Origin: Endothia cerciana
Taxonomy: Eukaryota; Ascomycota; Sordariomycetes; Diaporthales; Cryphonectriaceae
Direction of reading: 5' to 3'
Assembly (NCBI GenBank): GCA_026119935.1
Contig: JALRMH010000001.1
Location: forward strand, 868,001 to 932,000
Length of the DNA stretch: 64,000 nucleotides
Shown here: positions 46,485-58,336 of the stretch, one piece after another
Layout: every line of letters starts with the position of its first letter
Numbering within the stretch: position 1 is the stretch's first letter
Made by a program: the position numbers and the translations under genes
The notes under the pieces: generated by a model
What the model was told of the DNA's origin: nothing
The model's database searches: none
Seen by the model: only the letters and a program-made list of their open reading frames with translations

Positions 46485-48035
46485 GATGCATGAAGGCCCG
46501 ATTATCTGCACCCGTGCCACAAACGACTCTGGGGCTGTGCAGGACAAAGCCCCGCGCCGCTACAAAAGATGGGGACGAGAGGTCCCTAGCGGGCAATGTT
46601 TCCAGATGGAGCAGGGCTGACTTCATGCCAGGGTGGGTTTTGTTCATACTCGAACTGACAGTATCGGTATTGCTTCTCTGAGCTCAAGGATTCGACTCAA
46701 CATGGAAATATGTCGTACGCACACTGCGATATCTCTTGTCGCACTCGGATCTCTCTCTACTATCTCAGCAAGCTCTGCTTAGACGACTAGTCCGCCAAAA
46801 GGTCTGCGTCAATGGGACCGACCGCTCATGCAACCTTCCGGCCATGCACATCCAAAGCGGACTGGTGTGGCCACAGTGTCACGAGGAAACATCTGGATGG
46901 TCGAACTACGATACTTCAAGGAACATTTACCATGCCATCATCCGGCAGAACATTCCAGAGCTCCCGACAGGTGCTGCGCTGGGATTTTGAGGTGGAAATT
47001 GTGGATTGCGCCTAGCAAAAAGCCTCGTCCCTTTCAATCACCAACTTGACGGAGCCACAGTCTGCCCGCGCCTTTGCATGGGAAATGTAACCTGCAGGTA
47101 CTGCCCACCTTCCCATGCAGAATCTGGACTGGCCTTATCGCTACCCAGAATCTGTGGCAGCCTGGCAATATTTGTTTCCTGCAGAGACAGGCGACCTTCT
47201 TCTGTTACCATTGAGGCATGGATACCAAGAAGACTCCTCCATACCGATGCAAGGCTTTTGTGGGCCCTATGTAAATCACCCTGCAGCTGCCTTCCAGCTC
47301 AGCTGCAGTCGGGCGGATTCCTTCTGCTTGCCCTTCGTCCACTTCGTCCTCGAACAAGGGCATTCGTTCTCACGCCAAGACTGAAATCCGTCAATCCCTT
47401 GACGTCAATGGTCCGGTCATCGAGAGACACTGCAGAACATCTGGTCTCTACGAGGCATGTCATCGACCGGACAGCGAACTTTGAACTTCGTTCCAAGGCT
47501 CAGTCCGATCCTCCTCCTTCCGCAACTCAGCCCCCGGCCCCTGTCAGTGTAGGCGCGCCCATTGCTGGCCATGATTGGCAATTCGGTACACCAACATCTG
47601 AATAAGCGCTGTCGCCAGGTCTGTCATACTAGTACAGGGTACGCCTCGAGGCCGCCCCCAAAAGAACCCACCCTTGTCCCCCGTCTCGCCTCCCCGGCTC
47701 TCTCAGACTTTCCGTCCACTCCTCTTCGAAGCGGATTTGATCCGAGTGCGAGCGCATCTCGAATTGATGAACGACGACTCTACCGCCCTCTCGTTGCAAG
47801 GCGCACTATCAACCCTTTTTCTTTTTTTAAACCTTATGCGAAGGCCTATGGCCATTGTGACCAGCTTCTTCTGACATCCGACGCCGCATCCTTCCGGTTG
47901 CCGGGCGTCAATGAACACGGTCTATCCGTCTCCTCCTAGGGTGACTAACTGACGCATCCACATGCCCCCCTGGGTAACTCCATCCCTCTTATTTCAATAA
48001 GTACGCCTGCGCCCCAGAGGTACCCCTCCTCTCAC

Positions 48036-51000
48036 ATGACGACAATGTCGTCTTCGACCTTCAGCATTCATCCCTCTCTGCTTGATAAGACCAACCGCGG
48101 GGATAGGACGTGGGAGACCGCAAACCACGGAGTCGTTGATCACACCTGTCCAGCTCCCCAGCCTACGACGACGACCTCATTGGCGGCGACGTCCTTCACA
48201 TCCAATAATCTGTCGCCCTATTCCCATATTCATAGTAGCTCAGCATCTCCCTCGGTCAACAACGCCAGCACGCCAGCAGACTCTTTGTCTGCCTTCAGCG
48301 AACACTATTCCAGTGACTTTAGCGAACAGGCGGACCCATTCTTTGGTGTTGACTTCAACGACGAGGACGGCAGCACGCCCACTTTCCTGGAGGAACCGTT
48401 GGGCTCCATAGGGGACTCCAGCGATCACAGCGAGCCGCCTTACCCTCATACCGTGTCGTCAGCTCCAGATCACAATGCGCCTAACCCTCTCACCTACCCT
48501 CTGAGCCCAGGTCCCACCACACCCTCCGTCCACACAACGTCTCCAACTCTTGGGCATGAAAACTCGGCAACCTTGGGCCAGACATCGCCCAAGCGCCTCT
48601 CACAACCGTCCTTGAACCTGTCCGGGTTCGCTTCATCAGACTTCAACCAGGTCACGTCGCAGCTGAGTTCAGAATCTAATACGGCGCTGTCTAGTGAAGA
48701 GGACATGGTATCTACCACAGCTCCCATACCGAGTCCAAGCCCCCGGGTCACCGTCTCTATGTGGGGACGGGACCAGTCTCATGCCGATAACTCCTTGCCC
48801 GAAGACACGGAAAGCCCCTCGACCGTGCGAGCCGGTGTCGTGAGTACCGATGACAACTTCGTCTCGGCTTCTTATCAGCGGTCAAGTGCGGGCAGGGACG
48901 AGCATGGAATATGGGCTGCTGGTGCATCAGCAGGACGCCGCGGCTGGGGTCCGGAGAACCGCCCCGCGGACGAGGGTGCTACCATCAATGAAATCGACGC
49001 GCGCCGCAAAATTGCGCAGCGTAACGAAGACGTGGGAAGATGGATCACGACATCCGCCGAAGGTGGACAGCATTTTGAGGTCACCCCACCACCCTTCGAT
49101 CCCTCAACAACAGTCCAAGACGACGGTATCAGCCCGGGAGAGATTCCATTGGGCAGTCAGACAGAAAACAAGCCCCTTCCTGGCCAGACCTACTACATGG
49201 AGGGGAGTGGACCCCTCACGGGAGAAGACTATAAGTTGATGCGACAGCACCGCCTTTGGTCGGACGCGCCTGCTGTATATCACATTACCAAGGAAGACTC
49301 GGAACGTCAACAGCCCGAGACCTCAGAGGCTGCAATGGCGCGGTTCGATCAGATGTGCCAGGAGACGGGGTCGGTTTTGTCGAGGGCTGCTACTTGGGGC
49401 ACGCGTCGTCGAAGCCTACCCAGTATCGCAGACATGGAGGGCATCACCTGCGGCAGCTTTTTGAAGAAGCTATCCATCAGCCGAGAAAGGAAACCTAGTA
49501 TCCTGTTCAGAGAACTCCGCGGGCTGGTAAGGAAGCCTAGCAATCAGCTACTCAAGCGTCATCGCACCGTTCCGGAGGATGAGATCGTAGCCGACAATGA
49601 CTCCCAGGCCCGGCGAGAAAGCCGCGACACCCTCGCGCCGCCATCTCGTGCCTCGAGTTGGACCAAGAAGCAGCAGCCGCCTTCTCTCAACACCGCCCTC
49701 GTATCTATGGCCACAGGCGCTGCCGCTATTGGTACAACTCATGCCCGGAGTGGGTCTATCAGCAACGTGACCTCGCCGAAGAGCCCCTTCAATTTGCAGG
49801 TAAGGAATACCATGCTGAGGCGGCCAAGAAGCAAATCCGATCTTCCCAAGGGCGCCACAGTGAAGGAAGAGTCTTACCCCAACCTGGTTGGAATGTGGAA
49901 GAAGAGTGGTGGCCCCCCTGTTGCGCAACTAGCGAGAAGCACTGGCGCCCCCGACCTAGACGACGATGATGATGAAGACGACGACCTGTACGACGAGGGT
50001 GACGTGAGGGCGGGAACCAGCAACATCATCGACGAGATCACCCCCAACCTTGCCGGCTTCAAGCAGCAGATACTGAAGGTGAACCCGAGACTGGCGGAAC
50101 AGGACACATTCCTCGTGGACCGTATCGCACACCAACAGGTCGTTCGCTACAAGACGCTATTGCACAGCAGAGTCAGACACCTTCAACATACTGCTTCCCA
50201 CAGCTGCCCCTCTGGACAAATGTGCATTGAATCTGGAGGGTCAGCGATCCCCTTTGACCTGAAAGGAGATTCTCGTGTCATAGATCCCCTGACCACGGCG
50301 TTCGAGCTCGAGGAAGCAGATGCGATGCCACTAGAAGGTGCCATCACGGCGGAGAGCTTCCCCGCAGATATCCCTGTGCCGCCCACCAACTCATTGCCAG
50401 CAGAACTCGAATGCCAACTTTGCTACTCGACGAAGAAATTTACCAAGCCGTCTGACTGGACCAAGCATGTGCACGAAGATGTACAGCCTTTCACCTGTAC
50501 CTGGGACCGATGCCGGGATCCCAAGATCTTCAAGCGCAAAGCTGATTGGGTGCGGCACGAAAATGAGGGTCATCGGGTATGTACCTACCAACATCGCGGC
50601 GTTATTATACCTGTACCGCACACGAACTACACTGACAATTGTATTAGCACCTTGAATGGTGGACGTGCGACGTCGAAGACTGCCGGCATGTCTGCTACCG
50701 TAGAGACAACTTTCTCCAACACCTGGTCCGAGAGCACAAGTTTCCTGAGCCTAAAGTGAAGACAAAAGCGGCCGTGAAACGGGCAGGCGCATACGATCCC
50801 ACATGGCAAAAGGTCGAGAAATGTCACGAAGAGACACGGAACAAACCACAGGATGAGCCCTGCCGCTTTTGCGGGAAAACGCTGCAAACCTGGAAGAAGC
50901 TCACTGTCCACCTAGCAAAGCACATGGAGACCATGAGCCTGCCGATCCTGCGCCTGGTATCCAGAACGGAACTGGACGCCGACACCATCGTCAGCCCCGT

Positions 51001-51532
51001 ACAAGATCCACCTTCCAGGACGTTCCCACCGGTGAAGTCAGAACAGCAGCCTTTCAACGTGTCGCCTAATACTGGTCACTCTCCAGCCATGACACAGCGG
51101 CCAGGTGTCCTGGCCTACCCGAACACACAACAACATGCATACACCTATAACCCGCAAACTGTGTTCTCGCCCTTCTACAGCCCCTCGATGCACGAGCTTC
51201 AGCAGCCCGGCGGTATGGGTCTCGGCCTCCATCACCAGGGTATACTGCCTGGTTTTCAGACCCAGGCGGGGTACCAGAGTCTGCCTGTGACGACAGGCTC
51301 GTACATGCCAAACTCGCCATATAACACCATGTCTCAACAGATGGAGCCCTTCCCGGCCTATATGAATGCCCTGGGGTTGCAAGATGCCTCTGGTAACCAG
51401 ATGTACGACACCACGGCGCTGAATCCTCCCAGTGTCGGAGGGGAACAACAGCAGTACAGTCACCATGGCTCCGTTTCGCCATATTCACGGTCCCCCCATC
51501 AGGATCAGGGTGCCTTCTTTCATCAGCAATGA
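48036..51532 (+). CDS. C2H2 zinc-finger protein, putative transcription regulator
   Basis: There are two exons (48036-50576 and 50648-51532), 1141 residues. The first ~780 residues are mostly disordered, Ser/Thr/Pro-rich, with short acidic blocks (DLDDDDDEDDDLYDEGD). The zinc fingers cluster at about residues 790-945: CQLCYSTKKFTKPSDWTKHV, CTWDRCRDPKIFKRKADWVR, then across the splice HLEWWTCDVEDCRHVCYRRD followed by NFLQHLVREHKFPEPK, and a classical final finger, CRFCGKTLQTWKKLTVHLAK. The C-terminus is rich in Tyr, Gln, Pro and Met. The CYRRDNFLQHLVREHK pattern marks a conserved but poorly characterised fungal C2H2 family; its DNA target is unknown. Unspliced, exon 1 runs on to a stop at 50759 and loses fingers 3 and 4. 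Its 5' coding region is the source of the decayed copy at 1925-2250. Confidence 0.88.
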
Positions 51533-54458
51533 TGATTATGACCCGGATTGGAACAGATTTTTCTTGGCCTCTTTTCATTCCTATTGTTTAGATACCCCAT
51601 TTTTGCCTGGACGGCGTTATCGCCGTCGGCGACGCTTGTGGCTAAGAGCTTCTAAGGGCGGAGCGAATCTGTTTTGAGCTTACAGCGCGAACATTTCCGT
51701 ATGGATTACTTATGGACCTAACCTAAGACCTCCATCATGTCGATCAAATGCACACAGCATGTTCCGGCATTCTTACCACCCGGCGTTTTGAATGAGACAT
51801 GTCTTCTTGGGTCTTGAGGACAGGGTCTTACATTAAGCGGCGCGTTCTCGATGGGTGTTCGATGGTACGCACATGGCGGATTTTCAAATACAGACTCGGC
51901 GGTGCTGTAGCGAGTATCAATAGACGATGATTTTGCGATACCTCACTCAAGAGGGGCATGATTTCACCAAACTCCAGGTCTCGTGTTTATTTTGCAATGG
52001 ATCTGGCCGCAGAATTACGTGATCACTCAGTCACACGGACAGACGAAGTCGTCCCACCCAAATCCGCGCGCGGAACCTTCCTGCGGCAGGGCGAGATCGA
52101 TGCGAGATGCAGGTCCCGAAGCCGTGGTAAGGCTGCGTCTGACCTAGGTTGCTATCGGCTAGTATGGATCCAGAAATACCGGGTCGTCGTCACCTCTGAC
52201 GATACAGATCCCCTCGTCATGCCGCGTGGGAGCGTTGAATTCTGGAAAGCAGACCATCCTTGCCACAATACTGATCGCCTTGGTGAATAGGATAAATCCG
52301 GCGTCCGGCAGACTGGTGGCGAGAGCAACGGAGGTTACATTTCGACAGCCGCTCACCTCCTATCGCCAGTGGCACAAGCTACGGCGTAATAACCCACCTT
52401 CGCCGGGACCGCCAACCTCTCTTAGGCTCAGTATTCATCCTGAGCCTCCCATCTTACCACAGCAATAGTCGAGTCCTGTTTGGATACGACGTCTCTCATT
52501 CCCGAGACCCGGCAGACGACTGGGTTGAAGGGACTCTTGGTCACAGTCTCCATCACGCGCGAATCCTTCGGTAGGGTCCTCCAGGGTCCTCCAGGGTCCT
52601 CCCGATCTCTGACAAGACATTCATCGTCTCTCCACCCACAGGCCCGAAGACCAGCGGCGGATGGTGCAGATAGATCTACGCAACAGGTTTCTTCGAGGGT
52701 CGATCAGCTTAAAATAAAACTCCTGACTCGGGACTATCGACCATCGAGAAGCCGGGCATTGCCCTCGCTACTGTGTAATCTACGGCATAAACTTATCCGC
52801 ATAAACTTTGGGGGTGTGGCAGGGAGCGATGTATTGGAGCGGATATTAAATCACACCCCGGGATTATGCTCAATAATGGAACTTAAATTTCGGGAGCTCC
52901 ACGTCACGTCCCAGCTCTCAAGGCGAGCAGTGCTGTTTCGAGGCCTGGCGAGCAGTGAGGCTGTGAGGAAGGGGCCATGCTCAGAATCCTTGACCAGGCT
53001 GTCAATTCCTGTAGCGACCTTGGATGAAAATGCCACTGATCTTCACAGGCCCCTCGTCGTCTGATGCAAGTGCGAGCCGCAGGAGATCATCGTCTGCCAG
53101 TTCAAGCTTCCGCCGTGCTTTACTCATGCTTGTCAGTGTTGATCAATCGGGAGATCTGCTTCTTTGAGCTAAAAAGGGGGGTGTGGCTCTGGAGAACCCC
53201 TCATCAAGGTTCCCGGCACAGCCATTGACCAAGACCCAAGCAGAACAGCTTTGTTACGGCCTTCTCCCGGGTGGCCCGTGCCGGCGTCGTTAGACGTGGT
53301 CGTCCGCGCGCTCTGACCCGTCTGGCGGACGTCCTTACTATGGTACGTGGAGTGAGTACATCGACCCGGCGATCGAGAGGCCAAGGTGGCGGGACTTTTC
53401 CTGCGGCAGGAGAGCACTCGTATTATTCGTCTCAGCATCTCGACCTGCCAGCTCGATAGCGCTCTCACCTCGCAGCGACTGGCCGGGCAGCCCCAGGTAA
53501 AAGAGCCCCCATGGCCGTTTCAAAATTAGCGGCCCAGTGGAATTCCAATGGCGCCGGGACTAACTGTCGCTTCGAGATGGGATGTCGTCGCCCCTGACCA
53601 ATGGCGCCGCCCAGAGGCCGCGGATCAGCTCGACGGAGCGGATCTACTGCAGGGGCTGGACAGGTCAAGCTCGTAGCTGCCCCTGAGCCGCGGTCTTCGG
53701 CGAGCGTTTCGTGTGGGGGCAGTTTATGGTGTCCCTGGTTATCAAGTAATTGGACCTCAGGGGTCTGGGCCCTGTGGGCCCGGCTCGTTTGGCTTCTTCA
53801 CTCCCCACCGGGTACCGCTGCGAGGAAGAAGACCATCCTGGACGTCGCCTCGTGTCCCGGGGGGTGGCACAGCGCACCGCCGCGCAAGGGTCCCGGCGCC
53901 AGCAGCAGCGCCCACCACCCGGTGGGCACTGTTTCTTGGAAGTTGCTGCATGGTCTGGTGGGGAGGACAAAGGCCCGGACGTACAGGCGGGTGGGTCGTT
54001 CATCTGGAAGCGCTGCCACTTCGAGAGATGGCCATGGCGATGGGCTCGTGTGAGTGGCCGGACACACCACGGACGTCCCACCGCGATTGCGACCGCGACT
54101 TGCGTGGGCTGGGCAGCAAGACGTTGGCTCCTGTGGCAACAGTTATTGCAACCACACTATGGTAGTATCTATCGCACGCAAGGTACGAGGTGACTCGTGC
54201 TCGAGCCACGGAGGGGACCAAGGGGCACCCACGAACATGCAGGAGCTCTGCCCATCTCGCCAATGGGAGCTCAATTTCATGTGCCAAGGGGCCTCCGCCG
54301 GCGCCATCGACCTCAGTCCTCTTGTCCCTTTTCCTCCTTCCTGCCTTTCTCTGACACTCTCTGACGACTGCTGATCCATTCATTCTGTCCTGTCCAAGTC
54401 CTTCGTGGTCTCTTTCACTCTTTGTTGTCGAACCAGCTGACATCAAGCCACCCGGGAC

Positions 54459-54492
<34 letters not shown>

Positions 54493-55254
54493 GTCTGTCT
54501 TGGGAGTCTGCGCCTGGTCCGGAAAAGACACTCCTCACAGTCACATCCCGCCTGTTGTTGAGAAAACGTCGCCTCACCTCCTTACTCCGTACGCTCGTTT
54601 CACCAACCCACCTGGGTCTCTCAGTCCATTTTCTCACCTTGCCCTTCCTGACGTTAGCTCATGACCCCTTCTACCCTACCTCGCCTCTTCTCCAGCTCAC
54701 GACAAAGGTAGAAGACGCACCCGTGGCCCCCCCGATCTCACCACCGCCCGGTCCTCTCACAAACGACATTTCTTGTCAAGCGGCAGGGCATCTGCCTTTT
54801 ACCTTCTTCCCAGGTTGACCCTCGGCCCTTTCAGAAAAGGACATCTTGGTTTTGTATTGTTTCCACCGACCTGCTTATCCCTTCTTGCCGACTGGTATCG
54901 AGTACTCTTTCAACAGTCTCTGCTAGACAGCTCAGGCGACATATCCACCTTTAATCACGCTCAACATCGGATAATACAGTCACACCGACGCATTTCCCTA
55001 GCGAACGCTATCTGGACTCTGATACCCATAGAGAAGGAAACGAATCGACTTGAAAAGAGCAAGGCACCTGGGGGATTTGAAAGAGTACGCGTACCCCTGG
55101 TCTAGAAAGTGGAACCGCGGGATACGAACGAGAGAAGCAAAGCATCAACATCCTTTTTCCGACGAAGGGCGACCGAACCGCACACCATCGAAAGTTATTT
55201 TTATTTTATTTTTTATTTACCTTTCCTGGGGGACGAACAGTATAGCCTTTTACC
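51533..55254. other. 3.7-kb gene-poor region upstream of the FLC-like gene
   Basis: I recognise no gene; many long GC-rich frames overlap each other between 53.2 and 54.4 kb and are not conserved-looking. A 10-bp unit is repeated three times at 52573-52602. A C run followed by a (CT)n microsatellite lies at 54461-54500. From about 54500 the sequence is pyrimidine-rich and then AT-rich just before 55255, consistent with a long leader. Confidence 0.45.
54461..54500. repeat. C tract and (CT)n microsatellite
   Basis: About twelve C are followed by about thirteen CT units and short CTGT variants. It lies in the presumed promoter or leader of the FLC-like gene, where pyrimidine tracts are common in fungi. 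Confidence 0.8.
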
Positions 55255-57554
55255 ATGGCGCGGACGACAATATGGGGCGCGGCGGTAGCGGCCGTGGCAT
55301 TGACGAGGGGGGTTTTGGCAGCGGACGTCCTGTCGACTTCAGGATTCACAAACTGCGAGACGGACTCGCCGATCGTAGTGAATAACGTCGATATATCGTA
55401 CGACAAGACCGCAATGACCGTCACCTTTGACGTGTCGGGGACGAGCAGCGTGGAGCAGAACGTGACGGCACAGTTGAACGTTACGGCATATGGCTACAGC
55501 GTCTACTCGAGCTCCTTCAACCCATGCGATTCCAGCAACTACGTTGAGGAGCTATGCCCTGGTAGGTCTGCCCTTCCCGAGCCTCTGGGGCCTCTTGTTA
55601 ACAGCGCGAAGTACCTGCTGGCACTTTCTCAGCCAGTGGCACGCAGAATATTTCATCATCATACGCCAGTCAGATCCCATCTATAGCCTTCACCATTCCT
55701 GACATCGCGGCTTCGGCCACACTGGAACTCAAGTCCCTGGACACCGGTGAGGATGTCGGATGTATCAACTCCCAGATCTCCAACGGCAAGACCACCGCCG
55801 TCTCGGCGGTCTCATATACCGCCGCCGCCGTCGCAGGTGTCGCGCTGGTCATGGGCGGTTTCACGGCGGCCAGCTCAGCGCTGGCTGGTGGAGGAGGTGC
55901 CTCGACCGGTGCGGGCCCGAGTCCCAGCTTCGTCGAGGTCATGGGCTGGTTCCAGGGCATGGCCATGAACGGCATGTCTTCCGTCGGCCTTCCCTCGGTC
56001 TACCGACAGTTCTCCAAGAACTTCGCCTTCTCGGTGGGTCTCGTCAACTTCGAGAAGATGCAGCTCGCCATCGACGACTTCCGCCAGGCCACCGGTGGAA
56101 ACACCACCGACGACAGCGTGAAGTATCTGCAGAACGCGACACTCGTCTTCGCGGATGGTTCCATGGAGACCCTCGGCAGCGACTCCAAGTTCAAGCGGGC
56201 CATGGCTGAGTTCTACGACTTTGTCGCCAGGGAGATCTCGACCAGCGTCGACGCGAACGACACCACCACCAACACCACCACCAGCTCGAACAGCACCAGC
56301 GGTGTGACGGAGACCGTGAACGGCATCAAGGCCTACGTCGAGGACCTCAGCATCCCGAACGCCAACACCTTCATGACCGTGCTCCTCATCGTGGCCTGTG
56401 TGATGGCAGCCATCATCCTCGTGATCCTGCTGATCAAGGTCATCCTGGAGTCCTGGGCCCTCTTTGGAAAGCTGCCCAAGGGCCTGACCGGCTTCCGCGA
56501 GCACTACTGGGTGACCATGGGCCGACTTCTCACCCAGCTGATCATGCTGCTCTACAGCACCTGGGTCCTCTACTGCATGTACCAGTTCATCCAGGGTGAC
56601 TCGTGGGCCGCGAAGCTCTTGGCTGGTCTGACCCTCGCCCTGTTTACCGGCGTGCTCGCCTTCTTCGCATACAAGGTCACCAGCACGGCCAAGAAACTCC
56701 AGGAGACCGACGGCGACGCCAGTGGGCTGTACGAAAAGAAGGACCTGTGGATCAAGTACAAGGTCTTCTACGACAGCTACAAGAAGTCCTACTGGTGGCT
56801 CTTCATCCCTGTCATCTGCTACATGTTCGCCAAGGGCGTCGTCATGGCCGCCGGTGACAACCACCCCATGGCCCAGAGCATTGCCCAGTTCATCGTCGAG
56901 GCTTTCATGCTCATCGTCCTCGTCTGGAACAGGCCCTTTGAGCGCAAGTCTGGCAACGTTCTCAACATCACCATCCAGGTCGTCCGTATCCTGTCCGTCA
57001 TCTGCATCTTCATCTTCGTCGACGAGCTCGGCATCAAGGAGACCACCAAGAGCGTCGTGGGAATCGTCCTTCTCGTCATCCAGGCTGCTCTGACGGGCAT
57101 CCTCGCCGTCCTGATCATCTGGAACGCCATCATCTCTATCTTCAAGGAGAACCCTCACCGCAAGCGCAGAAAGGAGATGGGTAAGTCTACTACCATGTTA
57201 ACCCCCAGCCCCCTCTGGGACCACACGTAACCAGGTTTTGCTAACGAACCGCCCGCAGAGAAAATGCGCGACCTGGACAACCTCACCCCCCTCGACGCCC
57301 GCAACTCCCTGCTCCTCGACCGCAAGGTCTCGCACCAGGACTCCGACACCTTCTCCCTGGCCAAGACGAACGTGGACGTCAAGGAGACCAGCTACCAGCC
57401 CCTCGTGCACCACGCCGCGCCGCCGGGCCTCACCAACGAGGACCACCTAGGCCGTGCGTCGCCCACCCCGTACGACAGCAGCTACGGCAACTATTCTTCT
57501 GTGCGCGGCGGCTACGACAACCGGCTAGGCGGCCAGAGCCACGGCTATTACTAG
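55255..57554 (+). CDS. ML-like/TRP-like membrane protein (FLC family)
   Basis: There are three exons (55255-55561, 55612-57180 and 57259-57554), 723 residues. A signal peptide (MARTTIWGAAVAAVALTRGVLAA) leads into an ML-like lumenal domain with conserved Cys (FTNCETDSP, FNPCDSS, EELCP-VPAGTFSASGTQN, DVGCINSQ). The TRP-like membrane domain follows, with many helices (VAGVALVMGGFTAASSALAG, FMTVLLIVACVMAAIILVIL, LLTQLIMLLYSTWVLYCMYQ, FIPVICYMFAKGVVMAAG, GIVLLVIQAALTGILAVLII) and the block EHYWVTMGRL. The cytosolic tail is hydrophilic. This is the fungal flavin-carrier (Flc1/2/3) family, linked to FAD transport into the ER, wall integrity and calcium. The acceptor giving VPAGTFSASG was preferred because it restores the family sequence. 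Which FLC paralogue it is is not clear. Confidence 0.92.
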
Positions 57555-58336
57555 TCTAGGCGCCGGAAAGAGGACAAGCAGCGCGTCACTTTTTATCCAG
57601 TCCAGCATGTTGGGGAGAGGGGGGGGGGGGGATCCGTATTCCGGGTTCTGGACCTTGCTTTCGGCCCCAGGCCCCCACACCTGCTTGCTCGATTCGTTCT
57701 TCTTTGTTTACATCAATTCCTTCGTCACATAAACCCACGATTGCGATGAATGTGTTACTTTGTTCTTATTCTGGGAAGGCAACCCGACCATATATACATA
57801 CCCCATCTTTAACCAGGGGCGTCTCATCAACCCTATATACCACGAAGTCGGGTTGGATCGGGAGGAGTGGAGTGGATTTGAGGTTCCGATATCTAGATAG
57901 GGGACGAACATGTAGGGGTAGAGCGAGCGTGTTATATGACACGGACCTGCATATATAATCTTGGGCTAGCATTCCAATATACTTTCTCCAGAAGTCCGAA
58001 TACACCATTATCATTCCTGTACCTGGTACACTGTGAAATGCTCCCAAGTACGTCTGTAAATGCCGGTCTTGTCACGGGATTCGGCGGCAGTGTCCACGAT
58101 TGGGATGATGCCTCAGATTGCTGCTGTACTATGTTGTACCCGGTCTCGTCACCTCAAGGCTGCCCCGTTCGACGCGTTGGATCATGAGATCTGTCACTTG
58201 TAAATACAATCATATTTGCAGCGGTCTGCCTGGCTCATCGACTGTCTTCCATGTATTAGGGAATCGGACTGATCCGAAACAGCCTTGCGCCACCTGCACC
58301 AGACAAGAAAGACTTGGCATCTGGTGCTGATCCTAC
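57555..58336. other. Convergent intergenic region
   Basis: This is the shared 3' flank of the FLC-like and prp5 genes. A G run lies at about 57618-57631, soon after the FLC stop. No gene is seen. Confidence 0.45.

Larger units (their letters stand above)
45173..48035. other. 2.9-kb gene-poor region upstream of the C2H2 regulator
   Basis: No gene is recognised. It contains the GGCA repeat and the inverted repeat listed separately. The last part before 48036 is pyrimidine-rich and probably holds the promoter and leader of the C2H2 gene. Confidence 0.45.

Noticed and set aside
46244..46681. 145-codon frame with an AGRQADRQAGRQ repeat
   Set aside because: The repeat is simply the translated GGCA microsatellite; the flanks show no protein family.
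53200..54460. Several overlapping 100-150 codon frames on both strands
   Set aside because: They overlap in many frames at once, show no domain, and are explained by locally high GC and few stop codons.
55875..57158. 427-codon minus-strand frame opposite the FLC-like gene
   Set aside because: The plus strand has a signal peptide, membrane helices and closing exon phases; the antisense frame is an Asp/Glu/His-rich shadow.
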